Assembly (NCBI GenBank): GCA_900318995.1
Contig: ONMR01000001.1
Coordinates: 186,001 to 250,000 of the forward strand
Direction of reading: 5' to 3'
DNA: 64,000 nucleotides
From: an uncultured Prevotellaceae bacterium
GTDB lineage: Bacteria; Bacteroidota; Bacteroidia; Bacteroidales; Bacteroidaceae
Shown here: positions 14,286-21,985 of the stretch, piece by piece
Layout: every line of letters starts with the position of its first letter
How positions within the stretch are numbered: the first letter of the stretch is position 1
Position numbers and translations under genes: made by a program
The notes under the pieces: generated by a model
Database searches by the model: none
Told to the model about the DNA's origin: nothing
Seen by the model: only the letters and a program-made list of their open reading frames with translations

Positions 14286-14828
14286 TCATTTTGGATAAAA
14301 TAAGTATGTTACACTCATGCTGATGCCGGCCGATATCCCATGCTCGCTGCCTTTCACCGACAACGTTATGTATCTGCCGGTATAGACAAGGCCAAGACCA
14401 AGGCTTAAAGCATTATGTTCTTTTGTCACCTTGTCCTTGCCGTAGTACGCGTCATCCATCCGGTCCTCGACTCTCTGATAAGACAGGAACGGCAGCAGGT
14501 TCAGGCATCTGTGATCCTGCGACCAGAACGTGTAGAGATATCCGGCGGCTGCTGTCATCAAGAAGTGTCGGTCACTCTCACTGCCAGCTCCGTATCTGGT
14601 CTCCTCTGCATGGTCGCGGTTGGAACCTGCGCTCATATACAGACCGGCAAGAGATATCTCACATCCCAGGGTTATATTTGATGATACCCCGATATCAGAT
14701 ATAGGGTTGCACATCCCAACCTCCAGCCCGCCAAGGTATTTTTCTCTCGGATTCTGCTCCGGAAACCATCTGGCATCTGCGGATAAGCAGACACACAGCA
14801 TCACGGATGTTAATATCAGACGGTTCAT
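14286..14828 (-). CDS. Secreted barrel-like protein, candidate lysogenic conversion gene
   Basis: The 180-residue product starts with a signal peptide (MNRLILTSVMLCVCLSADA). The mature part alternates hydrophobic and polar residues in strands (LGGLEVGM, NITLGCEISLAGLYMSAG, LSLGLGLVYTGRYITLSVKG) and ends in SMSVTYLFYPK. It therefore looks like a small outer-membrane beta-barrel with an aromatic-type C-terminus. I chose the ATG at 14828 because the longer frame would remove the signal peptide from the N-terminus. It lies 13 bases after the repressor gene on the same strand, so it would be expressed in the lysogen. Superinfection exclusion or surface change is inference. Confidence 0.7.
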   Translation of the reverse strand: MNRLILTSVMLCVCLSADARWFPEQNPREKYLGGLEVGMCNPISDIGVSSNITLGCEISLAGLYMSAGSNRDHAEETRYGAGSESDRHFLMTAAAGYLYTFWSQDHRCLNLLPFLSYQRVEDRMDDAYYGKDKVTKEHNALSLGLGLVYTGRYITLSVKGSEHGISAGISMSVTYLFYPK

Positions 14829-14841
14829 ATGAGAGGGATTA

Positions 14842-15174
14842 TTATGCAAGTTTTTTCTCTCCTTCAAGCTCCGCCAGCCGCTGCTTGAGTCTGTATATCT
14901 CTCTCGCCTGTTCCAGGCAGACCGCCTTGAGTTCCAGATCTGCTGGGCCATCGGTCCGCTCCATAGTCCCCTCACCTCGCAACAACCATTCAGCTGAGAG
15001 CTCCGGGAAGTGCTGCACCAAGGCCAACAATGCATCAACGCTAAGAGTTACAGAGCCATTGAATTGTCTACTCAATGTAGTCTGAGTGAGATTTAGAGAC
15101 TTACTTAAAGAGTTAACAGAAACTCTTTTGTGCGTCAAATACTCTTTAATTCTTTGAGGGACAGTTTTTTCCAT
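14842..15174 (-). CDS. Phage repressor-like HTH protein
   Basis: The product has 110 residues. Residues about 6-65 form an HTH domain (VNSLSKSLNLTQTTLSRQF as the helix-turn-helix). The phrase LSAEWLLRGEGTM is common in Bacteroidetes phage and host XRE-like regulators. The C-terminal 35 residues form a coiled coil (EQAREIYRLKQRLAELEGEKK), probably for dimerisation. There is no LexA-type peptidase domain, so induction must use another route. It is transcribed away from the early genes across 15175-15475. Confidence 0.85.
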   Translation of the reverse strand: MEKTVPQRIKEYLTHKRVSVNSLSKSLNLTQTTLSRQFNGSVTLSVDALLALVQHFPELSAEWLLRGEGTMERTDGPADLELKAVCLEQAREIYRLKQRLAELEGEKKLA

Positions 15175-15214
15175 ATAATTGTTTATTTGGATTTTGTCTA
15201 AATAGCATAAAAAG

Positions 15215-15259
15215 TGTACATCAGGTGTACAATATTTATGCAGATATGCATTATCTTTG
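15215..15259 (+). promoter_or_regulatory. Candidate operator and early promoter
   Basis: Two palindromic TGTACA hexamers (15215-15220 and 15226-15231) are 5 bp apart. TATCTTTG (15252-15259) is an exact -7 box. The hexamers fall where the -33 region would be, so repressor binding there would block rightward transcription. Confidence 0.6.
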
Positions 15260-15260
15260 C

Positions 15261-15475
15261 CCCAGTCTTTAAGACACAGGACAGCCCGACTGCCTTACAA
15301 ACAGTCACAACATCATCTCTTTCAGTGGCAAATGTAAGGCATCGGTCTGACTCCTGCAAATGAAAAGTCAAAAAGCGGAGTGAAGGCCGCAGATGATAAC
15401 CCATAGAGAACCACCAGGAGGATGGAGAGGTGCCCTTCACATAAGCCTCGATATCCGACCGGTGGTTTGATTTTT
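15261..15475 (+). promoter_or_regulatory. Structured 5' leader of the early operon
   Basis: About 210 transcribed bases precede the first early gene. TGCCTTACA (15291-15299) and TGTAAGGCA (15333-15341) are perfect 9-bp complements, with possible extension by GAC/GTC. A GCGG...CCGC hairpin lies near 15375-15390. An ATG at 15422 is in frame with the gene at 15476 and would add 18 codons. The leader may act in translation or antitermination; this is inference. Confidence 0.45.
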
Positions 15476-16030
15476 ATGACAATGGCAACAGCGAGAATTA
15501 TGACCAATGAGCGGTTTATCGAGAATGTTCTGTTAAGGCTGCAGGATTTCCAACTCAAGGCAGCTATCAGCGGCCGGGCAAGGGTATCCCTGGATATGAA
15601 CCCGTCTTATGATTTCCCATCGGTAGATATTGTTATCACCAAGATCCGTGAGGATGGCGAGGGTATGGAGTGCGATGGTGAGAAGTTCCGCACGGTTATG
15701 CTGGAGGTCAGCCCCCTCTGTTTTGAGGGCGAGGAGACACTGTTCCAGAAAATGGATAAAGTGGCTTTCACTCTGGAGGATTTTGGCGCACTGAAGCGTG
15801 AGGCCATCACAGCAGAACTACTCCGTAAAAGCGGATGGGACCTCAAGGAGGTGGGCGATCATGGCCCGGCTACACCCAAGGAATACCGCGACCGATATGA
15901 GCGCTGGGTGCACGTAAATAACTGGGAAAAGAGCGACCGGCTGAACTGCAGCCTGTTCCTGGACCGCACCACCGGAGAATGGCGTCAAGATGACCACTCC
16001 GTAAAATACATGGACCAACTTTACAGATAA
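15476..16030 (+). CDS. Phage early protein, unknown function
   Basis: The 184-residue soluble protein is acidic. It has an N-terminal helical part (MTNERFIENVLLRLQDF) and a middle part with strands (VDIVITKIREDGEG). The C-terminal half contains several Trp residues (KSGWDLKEVGDHG, YERWVHVNNWE). No domain is recognised. It is the first gene of the rightward early transcript, a position often held by antirepressors or host-takeover proteins; that is only positional inference. The ATG at 15476 was preferred over 15422 because the extra 18 residues are unlike coding sequence. Confidence 0.7.
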   Translation: MTMATARIMTNERFIENVLLRLQDFQLKAAISGRARVSLDMNPSYDFPSVDIVITKIREDGEGMECDGEKFRTVMLEVSPLCFEGEETLFQKMDKVAFTLEDFGALKREAITAELLRKSGWDLKEVGDHGPATPKEYRDRYERWVHVNNWEKSDRLNCSLFLDRTTGEWRQDDHSVKYMDQLYR

Positions 16031-16034
16031 TCAT

Positions 16035-16259
16035 ATGAAACTGACACATTTTGGTAAGAGAGTCATGGCCGCCATCGGCGTGCTGATGATTATTGCGGTG
16101 ATATCCTTATGCGGTTATGTCAGTCTGTTTGACAAAGCCTACAGGATTCATCTGGACCAGCAGGCATTCAATGTGCTGTTCTTTGTAACGGTGCTGCCTA
16201 TCCTCTGTTATCTCCTGGTATCATGTATTGAGATCATCCGTCACGGCCGCAGACTATGA
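16035..16259 (+). CDS. Small phage membrane protein
   Basis: The 74-residue product has two hydrophobic segments (about residues 12-32 and 45-65) separated by a short polar loop, and ends with basic IIRHGRRL. It starts 4 bases after the previous gene, and its stop overlaps the next start (ATGA). An inner-membrane location is likely; the function is unknown. Confidence 0.65.
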   Translation: MKLTHFGKRVMAAIGVLMIIAVISLCGYVSLFDKAYRIHLDQQAFNVLFFVTVLPILCYLLVSCIEIIRHGRRL

Positions 16260-16528
16260 CTATCGACGAAAAGACGGCAGCAGCTCTCACCCAAAAATTA
16301 GACCAGATCCTGGGTGAGCTGGAGACTCTGACGGTAACGGTCCGCCTGCTCCAGAATGACCGCTATCCCAGGTATGTAGGCACCACCGAGGCGTGTGAGA
16401 TACTTGGCATCAGCGGCACCACCATGGATAAGCGGCTGGCTCAGAATTATTATCCCTTCGCCTTTAAGGAAAACGGCCGCTGGCGCTTTCCGTTGACCGA
16501 GCTTTATAGATTCCAGGCACAACTATGA
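16256..16528 (+). CDS. Excisionase-like HTH protein
   Basis: The 90-residue product has a short N-terminal helix, then a winged-helix of the MerR/HTH_17 type: GTTEACEILGISGTTMDKRL, a wing with FKENGRWRFPLTEL. Phage excisionases and Xis-like directionality factors use this fold, and many Bacteroidetes mobile elements carry one. It is linked by ATGA overlaps to genes on both sides. It could equally be a transcriptional regulator. Confidence 0.7.
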   Translation: MTIDEKTAAALTQKLDQILGELETLTVTVRLLQNDRYPRYVGTTEACEILGISGTTMDKRLAQNYYPFAFKENGRWRFPLTELYRFQAQL

Positions 16529-16743
16529 TTAAAGATGTCACTTGCCGATACGGAAACCATTACCGTGTTACTCTGAGAGGCAGCCGCGCTACCATAGCGA
16601 GAACCGTTGAACTGCTGCAAAGATGTTGCTGTTGGGTTTGTTTTAATCGTGACTGCCAGGAACCAAAGGATGAGGTTTTGAAAGGATGCGGCAATGTATG
16701 TGAACTATTTACTGACAAGCCATATTGCCAGCGTCAAAAATGA
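16525..16743 (+). CDS. Small cysteine-rich phage protein
   Basis: The 72-residue product has nine cysteines, including the cluster QRCCCWVCFNRDC and a later CGNVCEL...PYCQRQK, which could bind zinc. The N-terminal half (CRYGNHYRVTLRGSRATIARTVEL) is a strand-helix unit. No family is recognised. It is the last gene of the first early cluster, before two hairpins (for example GCTCCGG/CCGGAGC at 16820-16850) and the tRNA gene. Confidence 0.6.
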   Translation: MIKDVTCRYGNHYRVTLRGSRATIARTVELLQRCCCWVCFNRDCQEPKDEVLKGCGNVCELFTDKPYCQRQK

Positions 16744-16855
16744 TATAACCGAGCCTCAGCGGAGGCCGGATGTTACTACTGTTTGATAAGGATAATATGT
16801 CCTTTTTATAAATATCAAAGCTCCGGCAGGTGCGTGAGCATATCCGGAGCAAACA

Positions 16856-16929
16856 GGTGGGATGGCGCAGATGGCAAGCGCACTGCAGCTACATTGCAGA
16901 GGTCGCAGGTTCGAGTCCTGCTCCCGCTA
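16856..16929 (+). tRNA. Phage tRNA, apparent Val(TAC), unusual anticodon loop
   Basis: A complete cloverleaf can be drawn: acceptor 7 bp (two G-U), D-stem 4 bp, anticodon stem CTGCA/TGCAG, variable loop 5 nt, T-stem GCAGG/CCTGC with a TTCGAGT loop. Then discriminator A and CA follow. The anticodon loop is GCTACAT, giving anticodon TAC at 16890-16892. Position 33, almost always U, is C here, and position 32 is G. It may be poorly active or not a translator at all. Confidence 0.65.
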
Positions 16930-16944
16930 CAAATAACAAAATAA

Positions 16945-17931
16945 ATGAAGATAGGCCTTGTTGACATAGACGGCCATGCCGGAAAGAAGAAATGGGGAGC
17001 CACAATCTACCCCAACCTGGCGTTGTGTAAAATAGCACGCTATCACCGTCTCCATGGAGACTCTGTGGAGTGGGCTATGCCGATAGAGCGCTATGATCGC
17101 GTATACATCAGCAAGATCTTTAATTACTCGCAGGATGACAAGACTGTCTACAACGCAGCAGAGATAATTCGTGGAGGCACAGGATATGATATATCATCGC
17201 ACCTGCCTACAGAAATAGACCGCCTTCAGCCGGATTACTCCATTTACCCTCATATCCCTGCAGATTATGCGTATGGGTTCCTGACCCGCGGATGTATCAA
17301 CAGTTGTAAGTGGTGTGTCGTTCCACGCAAGGAAGGAGCAACCAGACCATATATGGATGTTGATGATATCGCCTGGAGAGAGAGAGTTAATCTTGTGCTC
17401 ATGGATAACAACTTCCTCTCGGCTGGCGAGTACGCTGTTGAGCAACTGGCCAAGATTATTGAGCGTGGATACAGGATCGACTTCAATCAGGCTCTCGATG
17501 CCCGGCTTGTAGACAGCAGGTTTGCCCGGCTGCTGGCCGAAGTAAGATGGATCAAGCGCATCCGGTTCGGATGTGATACGCCCGCACAGATTGACGAATG
17601 TGAGCAGGCTATGTCTCTAATAAACAGTTATGGGTACAGAGGGGAATACTTCCTATACTGCATGCTTAATAATAACATCAAGGAGTGCTACTATCGACTG
17701 CACTACTGGTGGGAGCGAAATCAGCAATGCAGGGACAGTCATTTACCCAATATATACCCATTTGCACAGCCATACAGACCCCTGGATAACCCTTATCACA
17801 AAATTCCGCAGTGGCAGAAGGATATGGCGGGCTGGGTCAACAAAAAACAGCTGTTTCAGGTGACTGACTTTGACAGCTTTATGCCCCGCAAGGGTTTTTA
17901 CTGCTCTGATTACAGGAAACTATGGAACTGA
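16945..17931 (+). CDS. Radical SAM protein
   Basis: The product has 328 residues. The motif RGCINSCKWCVVPRKEG (about residues 116-132) holds a CxxxCxWC iron-sulfur site of the radical SAM type. It is preceded by a domain of about 110 residues that starts GLVDIDGH and resembles the B12-binding-like fold seen before some radical SAM domains. LVLMDNNFLS, FNQALDARLVD and IRFGCDT continue the barrel. Such enzymes methylate, thiolate or otherwise modify RNA, proteins or small molecules; the substrate here is unknown. It is encoded right after the phage tRNA and overlaps the next gene by 10 bases. Confidence 0.8.
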   Translation: MKIGLVDIDGHAGKKKWGATIYPNLALCKIARYHRLHGDSVEWAMPIERYDRVYISKIFNYSQDDKTVYNAAEIIRGGTGYDISSHLPTEIDRLQPDYSIYPHIPADYAYGFLTRGCINSCKWCVVPRKEGATRPYMDVDDIAWRERVNLVLMDNNFLSAGEYAVEQLAKIIERGYRIDFNQALDARLVDSRFARLLAEVRWIKRIRFGCDTPAQIDECEQAMSLINSYGYRGEYFLYCMLNNNIKECYYRLHYWWERNQQCRDSHLPNIYPFAQPYRPLDNPYHKIPQWQKDMAGWVNKKQLFQVTDFDSFMPRKGFYCSDYRKLWN

Positions 17932-18263
17932 AAAAACTGACATACAAAGAGCTGGCGGCTTATATTGACGCTGCTGAGCAGGAGCTGACGGTCCGTCACA
18001 CCAGCGTATATGACGCTGCCGGCAACCGGCTGGCCGAGGTGCGTAAGCCGCTGGCATCGGAGCTGCCCGTCCGCGCCTGTTATAACTGCCTCCATGCGGA
18101 GCGGGGTAGAGGACTCTGGGGTGAGGAGATATACTTCTGTCCCAAGGCTGTCAAGCCAGGCAGCAAGGCGATATTCGTCACGGTGAGCCGCAACGGATTA
18201 TGTGAACACTTCACTGTTAAAGCCGACGAGGGCTATGGTTTGTCAATGGATATATGGTACTGA
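17922..18263 (+). CDS. Small zinc-ribbon-like phage protein
   Basis: The product has 113 residues: an N-terminal helix (LTYKELAAYIDAAEQEL), then four cysteines in two pairs (RACYNCLHAE, YFCP..., GLCEHF) that could bind a metal. It overlaps the radical SAM gene, so the two are probably translated together and may work together. No family is recognised. Confidence 0.6.
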   Translation: MELKKLTYKELAAYIDAAEQELTVRHTSVYDAAGNRLAEVRKPLASELPVRACYNCLHAERGRGLWGEEIYFCPKAVKPGSKAIFVTVSRNGLCEHFTVKADEGYGLSMDIWY

Positions 18264-18264
18264 T

Positions 18265-18612
18265 ATGAGAGTGACAATATACTGGAAAGTTGACGGGTAT
18301 AAGACTCATAACCTGATATGGTATGCCGGTCTCCCGATGAACGTCAGTGTCAACGGTGAGCAATACCTTGACGTTACCGACGAGCAGATGGAGCACCTCA
18401 AGGAGTTTGAAGCATCCGGGTGGCTGGAGTTCCGTTACAAGGAGCTGAAGGAGGTTAACGGTCAGTTGTACCCCACCGGTGACGAGTACCTGAGTAACAG
18501 ATGTATTAAAGTAACCAATCAACCCACTTTTAATAATATCTTTTATGGCAAGAACAAAGAAACAGAAAGACGTCCCCGCACCCAGCGTAGAGCGTCAAGA
18601 ACCAGCCGCTGA
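18265..18612 (+). CDS. Phage protein of unknown function, overlapping the ParB-like gene
   Basis: The 115-residue product has a beta-rich N-terminus (VTIYWKVDGYKTHNLIWYAG) and helical DVTDEQMEHLKEFEASGW. The last 20 or so residues are a basic tail read out of frame from the start of the next gene (68-base overlap), so the true C-terminus may once have ended earlier. It starts 1 base after the previous stop. Confidence 0.55.
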   Translation: MRVTIYWKVDGYKTHNLIWYAGLPMNVSVNGEQYLDVTDEQMEHLKEFEASGWLEFRYKELKEVNGQLYPTGDEYLSNRCIKVTNQPTFNNIFYGKNKETERRPRTQRRASRTSR

Positions 18613-20278
18613 GCAGAGCCAGCTGCTGATGTTACCGGTGGCCAGTCTGCGGCCATCATCTCTCAACCCGCGCAAGACCGTGAGTGACGAATCACTCAAG
18701 GATCTGTGTGAGTCCATCGCCCGCTACGGCATACTGCAGCCTATCATCGTCCGTGAACTTGAGGATGTTCTGGACGAGGATAACGGAGAGATTATCGAGG
18801 GCGGCACGGAGATTATCTGTGGATACCGTCGCTGGCGCGCCTCCCAGATGCTGGGTCTTGAGACCATCCCCGCTCAGATCCGCCATCTTGACGACAAGGC
18901 AGCCCTGGACCTGATGATAACCGAGAACCTGCAGCGTGAGGATATCAGTCCCCTGGAGGAGGCCGAGGCATATGCCGCACTCATAGAGCATAACGGTTTT
19001 GTGGCAGAGCTGGCCGCCCGGTTCGGTAAGAGCGAGAAGTATATCCGCGGCCGCTTGTATCTGAATGATTTGACTGATGACCTCAAGGCCTGCCTCACCG
19101 ACGGCCGTCTGCTGCTGTCAGCCGCCATCGAACTGGGTAAGATGTCACCCTCCGCGCAGGATGAGTTCTATGATAATTACATCGAGGAGCCGGAGAAGGA
19201 TAAGGCAATCATACCCGCCACCCTATCCGATGTCAGGCAATATCTGGAGAATGAGTCCAACGATCTGGATGACGAGCCGTTCCTTGAGGATGGTCCGGAT
19301 GAGAAGTGGAACCACGAGAAACCTCACTGCCAGCTGTGCGGCAAGAACTCATCCTCACAGCTCAGTCTGTTCTCCGAGCTGGCCGACGCTGGTCAGTGTC
19401 TTGACAAGGAATGTCTTGACGATAAGCGTATGGCTTACGCCGCGCATGTGGTACAGTTCTGGCTACCCAACCTGCTGCCGGCAGGGCGTCAACCGGATGA
19501 GGGTGATATAGTTATCTATGATGACTCGCAGTACTACAGGGATGAGTTCAAGGCAAAAATTAGTGCTATCAGGTCACTGGTCAAGTCAGCACAGGTTATC
19601 GGCAGTAACTATAGCCGGATCTGGAATAAGACGGATAAGTGTCCCGTCGGAGCTTTCCGCGCCATATCACTATCCGACCTCATTCAGGGCCGACCATATA
19701 TGTTGTTCTTCAAGGTTCCGCCTGTCAAGAGCCAGGAACCCAAGGAGCGCACGCACGATGATGTGTATAACTCGCTGACCAAGCTCCTGGAAAAGCGCCA
19801 GCAGGAGATATATGACATATTGCTGCCGATGAGCCAGGCGGCGCTGGAGTCTTACTTCGCCACCGACGATGCTCAAGCTCTGCACCTGCCGCCGTTCCTG
19901 GAGGCCTTTGTGGCATATACAGTCATCAATGATATGTCATATGGTGCATACAAAGGTATGGGGCTCTCTGACACTTCGCTGGATACAATAGACCGCTATA
20001 TGGATGAGGGTCACCGGCTGTCGGATGTGCTGCACGCCGCGCTGACGGACCGTATCAACAACGGCCAGTCATATCTCAAGCCCCGCCTGTTGGAGCTGGT
20101 GATGACCGGTGTCGCAGAGAGCGCCACGGCCGAGGCCACCGAGAAGATCTACGACAAGTATCGGCCCAAGAGAGACAAGCTCATCGCCGAGCTGGCCGAG
20201 ATGGGATATGACCAATACAACCGTCCCCTGGAACCTGAACCGGATGGAGAGGATAAGTCGGATGATAATAACGAGTGA
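18545..20278 (+). CDS. ParB-like N-terminal domain protein with zinc finger
   Basis: The 577-residue product has a ParB/Srx-like N-terminal domain: LPVASLRPSSLNPRK, LCESIARYGILQPI and GYRRWRA (about residues 30-100). A KorB-like HTH follows (AELAARFGKSEKYIRGRLYL, about residues 155-180). At about residues 258-300 there is a Cys/His cluster (HCQLCGKN... CLDKECLDD) that probably binds zinc. The C-terminal 250 residues are helical. Phage ParB-like proteins act in segregation, regulation or, in some, as nucleases (the GYRRWRA box). It has the size of the long phage form, with no ParA beside it. Confidence 0.8.
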   Translation: MARTKKQKDVPAPSVERQEPAAEQSQLLMLPVASLRPSSLNPRKTVSDESLKDLCESIARYGILQPIIVRELEDVLDEDNGEIIEGGTEIICGYRRWRASQMLGLETIPAQIRHLDDKAALDLMITENLQREDISPLEEAEAYAALIEHNGFVAELAARFGKSEKYIRGRLYLNDLTDDLKACLTDGRLLLSAAIELGKMSPSAQDEFYDNYIEEPEKDKAIIPATLSDVRQYLENESNDLDDEPFLEDGPDEKWNHEKPHCQLCGKNSSSQLSLFSELADAGQCLDKECLDDKRMAYAAHVVQFWLPNLLPAGRQPDEGDIVIYDDSQYYRDEFKAKISAIRSLVKSAQVIGSNYSRIWNKTDKCPVGAFRAISLSDLIQGRPYMLFFKVPPVKSQEPKERTHDDVYNSLTKLLEKRQQEIYDILLPMSQAALESYFATDDAQALHLPPFLEAFVAYTVINDMSYGAYKGMGLSDTSLDTIDRYMDEGHRLSDVLHAALTDRINNGQSYLKPRLLELVMTGVAESATAEATEKIYDKYRPKRDKLIAELAEMGYDQYNRPLEPEPDGEDKSDDNNE

Positions 20279-20280
20279 TT

Positions 20281-20703
20281 ATGGCACCGGTTAAGTTTAA
20301 AGTCTGGGATGTGACCACCGCCCTGAGCGGCAAAAACGGCAACACCAACCTGTCGTTCCTGTCGTTCAGACCAACCGATGGCACGATACAGTTCAGCAGC
20401 TGCGCCGTACAGGTCATGGGCCTGAAAGATGACTCCAAGGTGGTGTTCCTGGAGTCTGAGGACGGAGCCTCGCTGTTTGTATGTGTGCATCCCGCCGGTC
20501 TGCCTCTCAGGACCAACAACAAACGTAATAAGTGGCGCATGAGTGCCGGTCTGTTTGTTCGACACATAGCGGAGCAAGCCGGCCAGACGCGTTGCTTCCG
20601 TGTCAGGCTGAGCCGTGTGCCGGAAGTGTTGCCGAAAGGTCAGAATCTTCCGGTGTCAGGTTTCCGGTTATATATAAATGAAACAAAAATAGCGAAAGCA
20701 TGA
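20281..20703 (+). CDS. Phage protein of unknown function
   Basis: The 140-residue soluble protein has a beta-rich core (NTNLSFLSFRP, SKVVFLESEDGASLFVCV) and a basic middle (RTNNKRNKWRM). The end, SGFRLYINETKIAKA, overlaps the next gene by 4 bases. I chose the ATG at 20281; a GTG at 20275 overlapping the ParB-like stop is also possible. The basic patches suggest nucleic-acid contact, which is inference. Confidence 0.6.
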   Translation: MAPVKFKVWDVTTALSGKNGNTNLSFLSFRPTDGTIQFSSCAVQVMGLKDDSKVVFLESEDGASLFVCVHPAGLPLRTNNKRNKWRMSAGLFVRHIAEQAGQTRCFRVRLSRVPEVLPKGQNLPVSGFRLYINETKIAKA

Positions 20704-20996
20704 ACGCGGTGACAGCACACCTGGTAGAGCTGATGTCCGAGGCCAGCGGCTTTGATGAACAGGATATTATGGGCAAGGGACGGCAACGGCCGCTCCCTGC
20801 CTGTCGCTGGATGATAGGCGCGGTACTGGTTGATCGTGGTTATTCATCCGCCATCGCCGCCCGCGAGATAGGACTGGATCATGCCACGCTGCTGTATGGC
20901 CGTAAGGCGCTGTGCGGTATGACACGGCGCGGCCGCTGGGGTATTGAGATAGATATCATGGAGAAGTTTAATACGCTCCTGGACAGAGAGGCATAA
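20700..20996 (+). CDS. DnaA C-terminal-domain-like protein
   Basis: The 98-residue product matches the DNA-binding end of DnaA: SEASGFDEQDIMGKGRQRP, then ACRWMIGAVLVDRGYSSA and AAREIGLDHATLLYGRK. In DnaA the last segment (DHxTVLxxxxK) recognises DnaA boxes. The AAA+ ATPase part is absent, so it cannot open an origin by itself. It may place the replication protein encoded next, or regulate; inference. Confidence 0.75.
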   Translation: MNAVTAHLVELMSEASGFDEQDIMGKGRQRPLPACRWMIGAVLVDRGYSSAIAAREIGLDHATLLYGRKALCGMTRRGRWGIEIDIMEKFNTLLDREA

Positions 20997-21040
20997 GGGC
21001 TACCGGTTACGGTGCAGGTTCGATCCCTGCCTCTGGCACA
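20982..21040 (+). other. tRNA-like relic (acceptor plus T-arm)
   Basis: A perfect T-arm (GCAGG-TTCGATC-CCTGC, 21014-21030) is followed by CTCTGGC and ACA. GACAGAG (20982-20988) pairs with CTCTGGC at six of seven positions. Between them are only 25 bases with an ACCG-GTTA-CGGT hairpin, so no D-arm and no normal anticodon arm. It is probably a decayed tRNA or a tRNA mimic. Confidence 0.5.
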
Positions 21041-21052
21041 AGTTACAAACGT

Positions 21053-21985
21053 ATGTTCGACGAGATGACATTCAAGAGTAAGGTCACCCATGAGCAGGCG
21101 GAGCATATCATTGATAAGCTCTACCTGCAGGAGTGCACACGCGGCGAATCTGTCTACTGGCAGTCATCTGCCTTCGGCAAGTTCGACGCTGTGCACGCTA
21201 TCGTCGCTGACGGCAAGCTGACCATGCGCTTCTCATGTCATAAGCTATGGAGCAAGTGGGCCGGAGAGGGTCTTGACAACAGCCGGCCCTTCAGCATGAC
21301 CGATGCTCTGGCCACCATCAGCGCGCTGCTGACCATGCTGCAGCTGCCGTCATATCAGGTGCGCTGCGACCGATTTGAGTTGGGGCTGTCGATGAGCGTG
21401 CCGGATGATCCGCTGACCTACATCGCAATGATACAGTCCATCGGCGAGGGTACGCATAAGGAGTTCTTTGTCGATGCCAACTATCAGAAGGACCGGCAAC
21501 GCACCACCCTGCGTGCGCGCACCTATAAGAAGGTCTTTAAAATCTACGACAAGACATATGAGATGGAGCAGAAGGGTCACCAGACCGAGGGTAATATACT
21601 ACGCATAGAGACTATCTACAAGCGACAGTCCATGCCTCTGGACAACCTGCTGGCTCCGGCTAATATCAGCCGCCTGCTCTCGCGGTTCTGGTCCGACTGG
21701 AGCAGCGTACAGTTTGTCCGTGATGTGGTGGGCTCCAAGGGCACCAAGGCCAGCCAGCTGGAGCGTGCCCGTGGTATTATGACGCAGGGTCTTGGCGAGT
21801 ACCGTGACCGTCAGCGTAAGGAATATCTGGACCGCCGCATCAGTAAAAAGACATGGGAGACCATACGTATGTTCTGTGACGCCTGGGAGGCTCACTGGCA
21901 GCATCTGTTTGTTATGGCTCCGGGACGTCATGAGAAGGATTATACACATATAATGAGTGAGACATACGCCTATGCACGCAGCTGA
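21053..21985 (+). CDS. Phage/plasmid replication protein, gpII-like
   Basis: The 310-residue protein resembles the phage/plasmid replication initiators related to filamentous-phage gene II: FDAVHAIVADGKLTMRFSCHKLW, VRCDRFELGLSM, then KVFKIYDKTYEMEQ and LRIETIYKR. Tyr in the KIYDK region is the type of residue used for DNA nicking in that group, but I could not identify all motifs. If correct, it suggests rolling-circle or nick-started replication for this dsDNA phage. It lies between a DnaA-C-like gene and a 200-bp gap with palindromes that might be the origin. Confidence 0.65.
   Translation: MFDEMTFKSKVTHEQAEHIIDKLYLQECTRGESVYWQSSAFGKFDAVHAIVADGKLTMRFSCHKLWSKWAGEGLDNSRPFSMTDALATISALLTMLQLPSYQVRCDRFELGLSMSVPDDPLTYIAMIQSIGEGTHKEFFVDANYQKDRQRTTLRARTYKKVFKIYDKTYEMEQKGHQTEGNILRIETIYKRQSMPLDNLLAPANISRLLSRFWSDWSSVQFVRDVVGSKGTKASQLERARGIMTQGLGEYRDRQRKEYLDRRISKKTWETIRMFCDAWEAHWQHLFVMAPGRHEKDYTHIMSETYAYARS

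Noticed and set aside
16888-16894. Amber suppressor tRNA (anticodon CTA) in the phage
   Set aside because: CTA in the loop GCTACAT occupies positions 33-35 when stems are paired correctly, so it is not the anticodon; phage genes also show no sign of read-through TAG codons.
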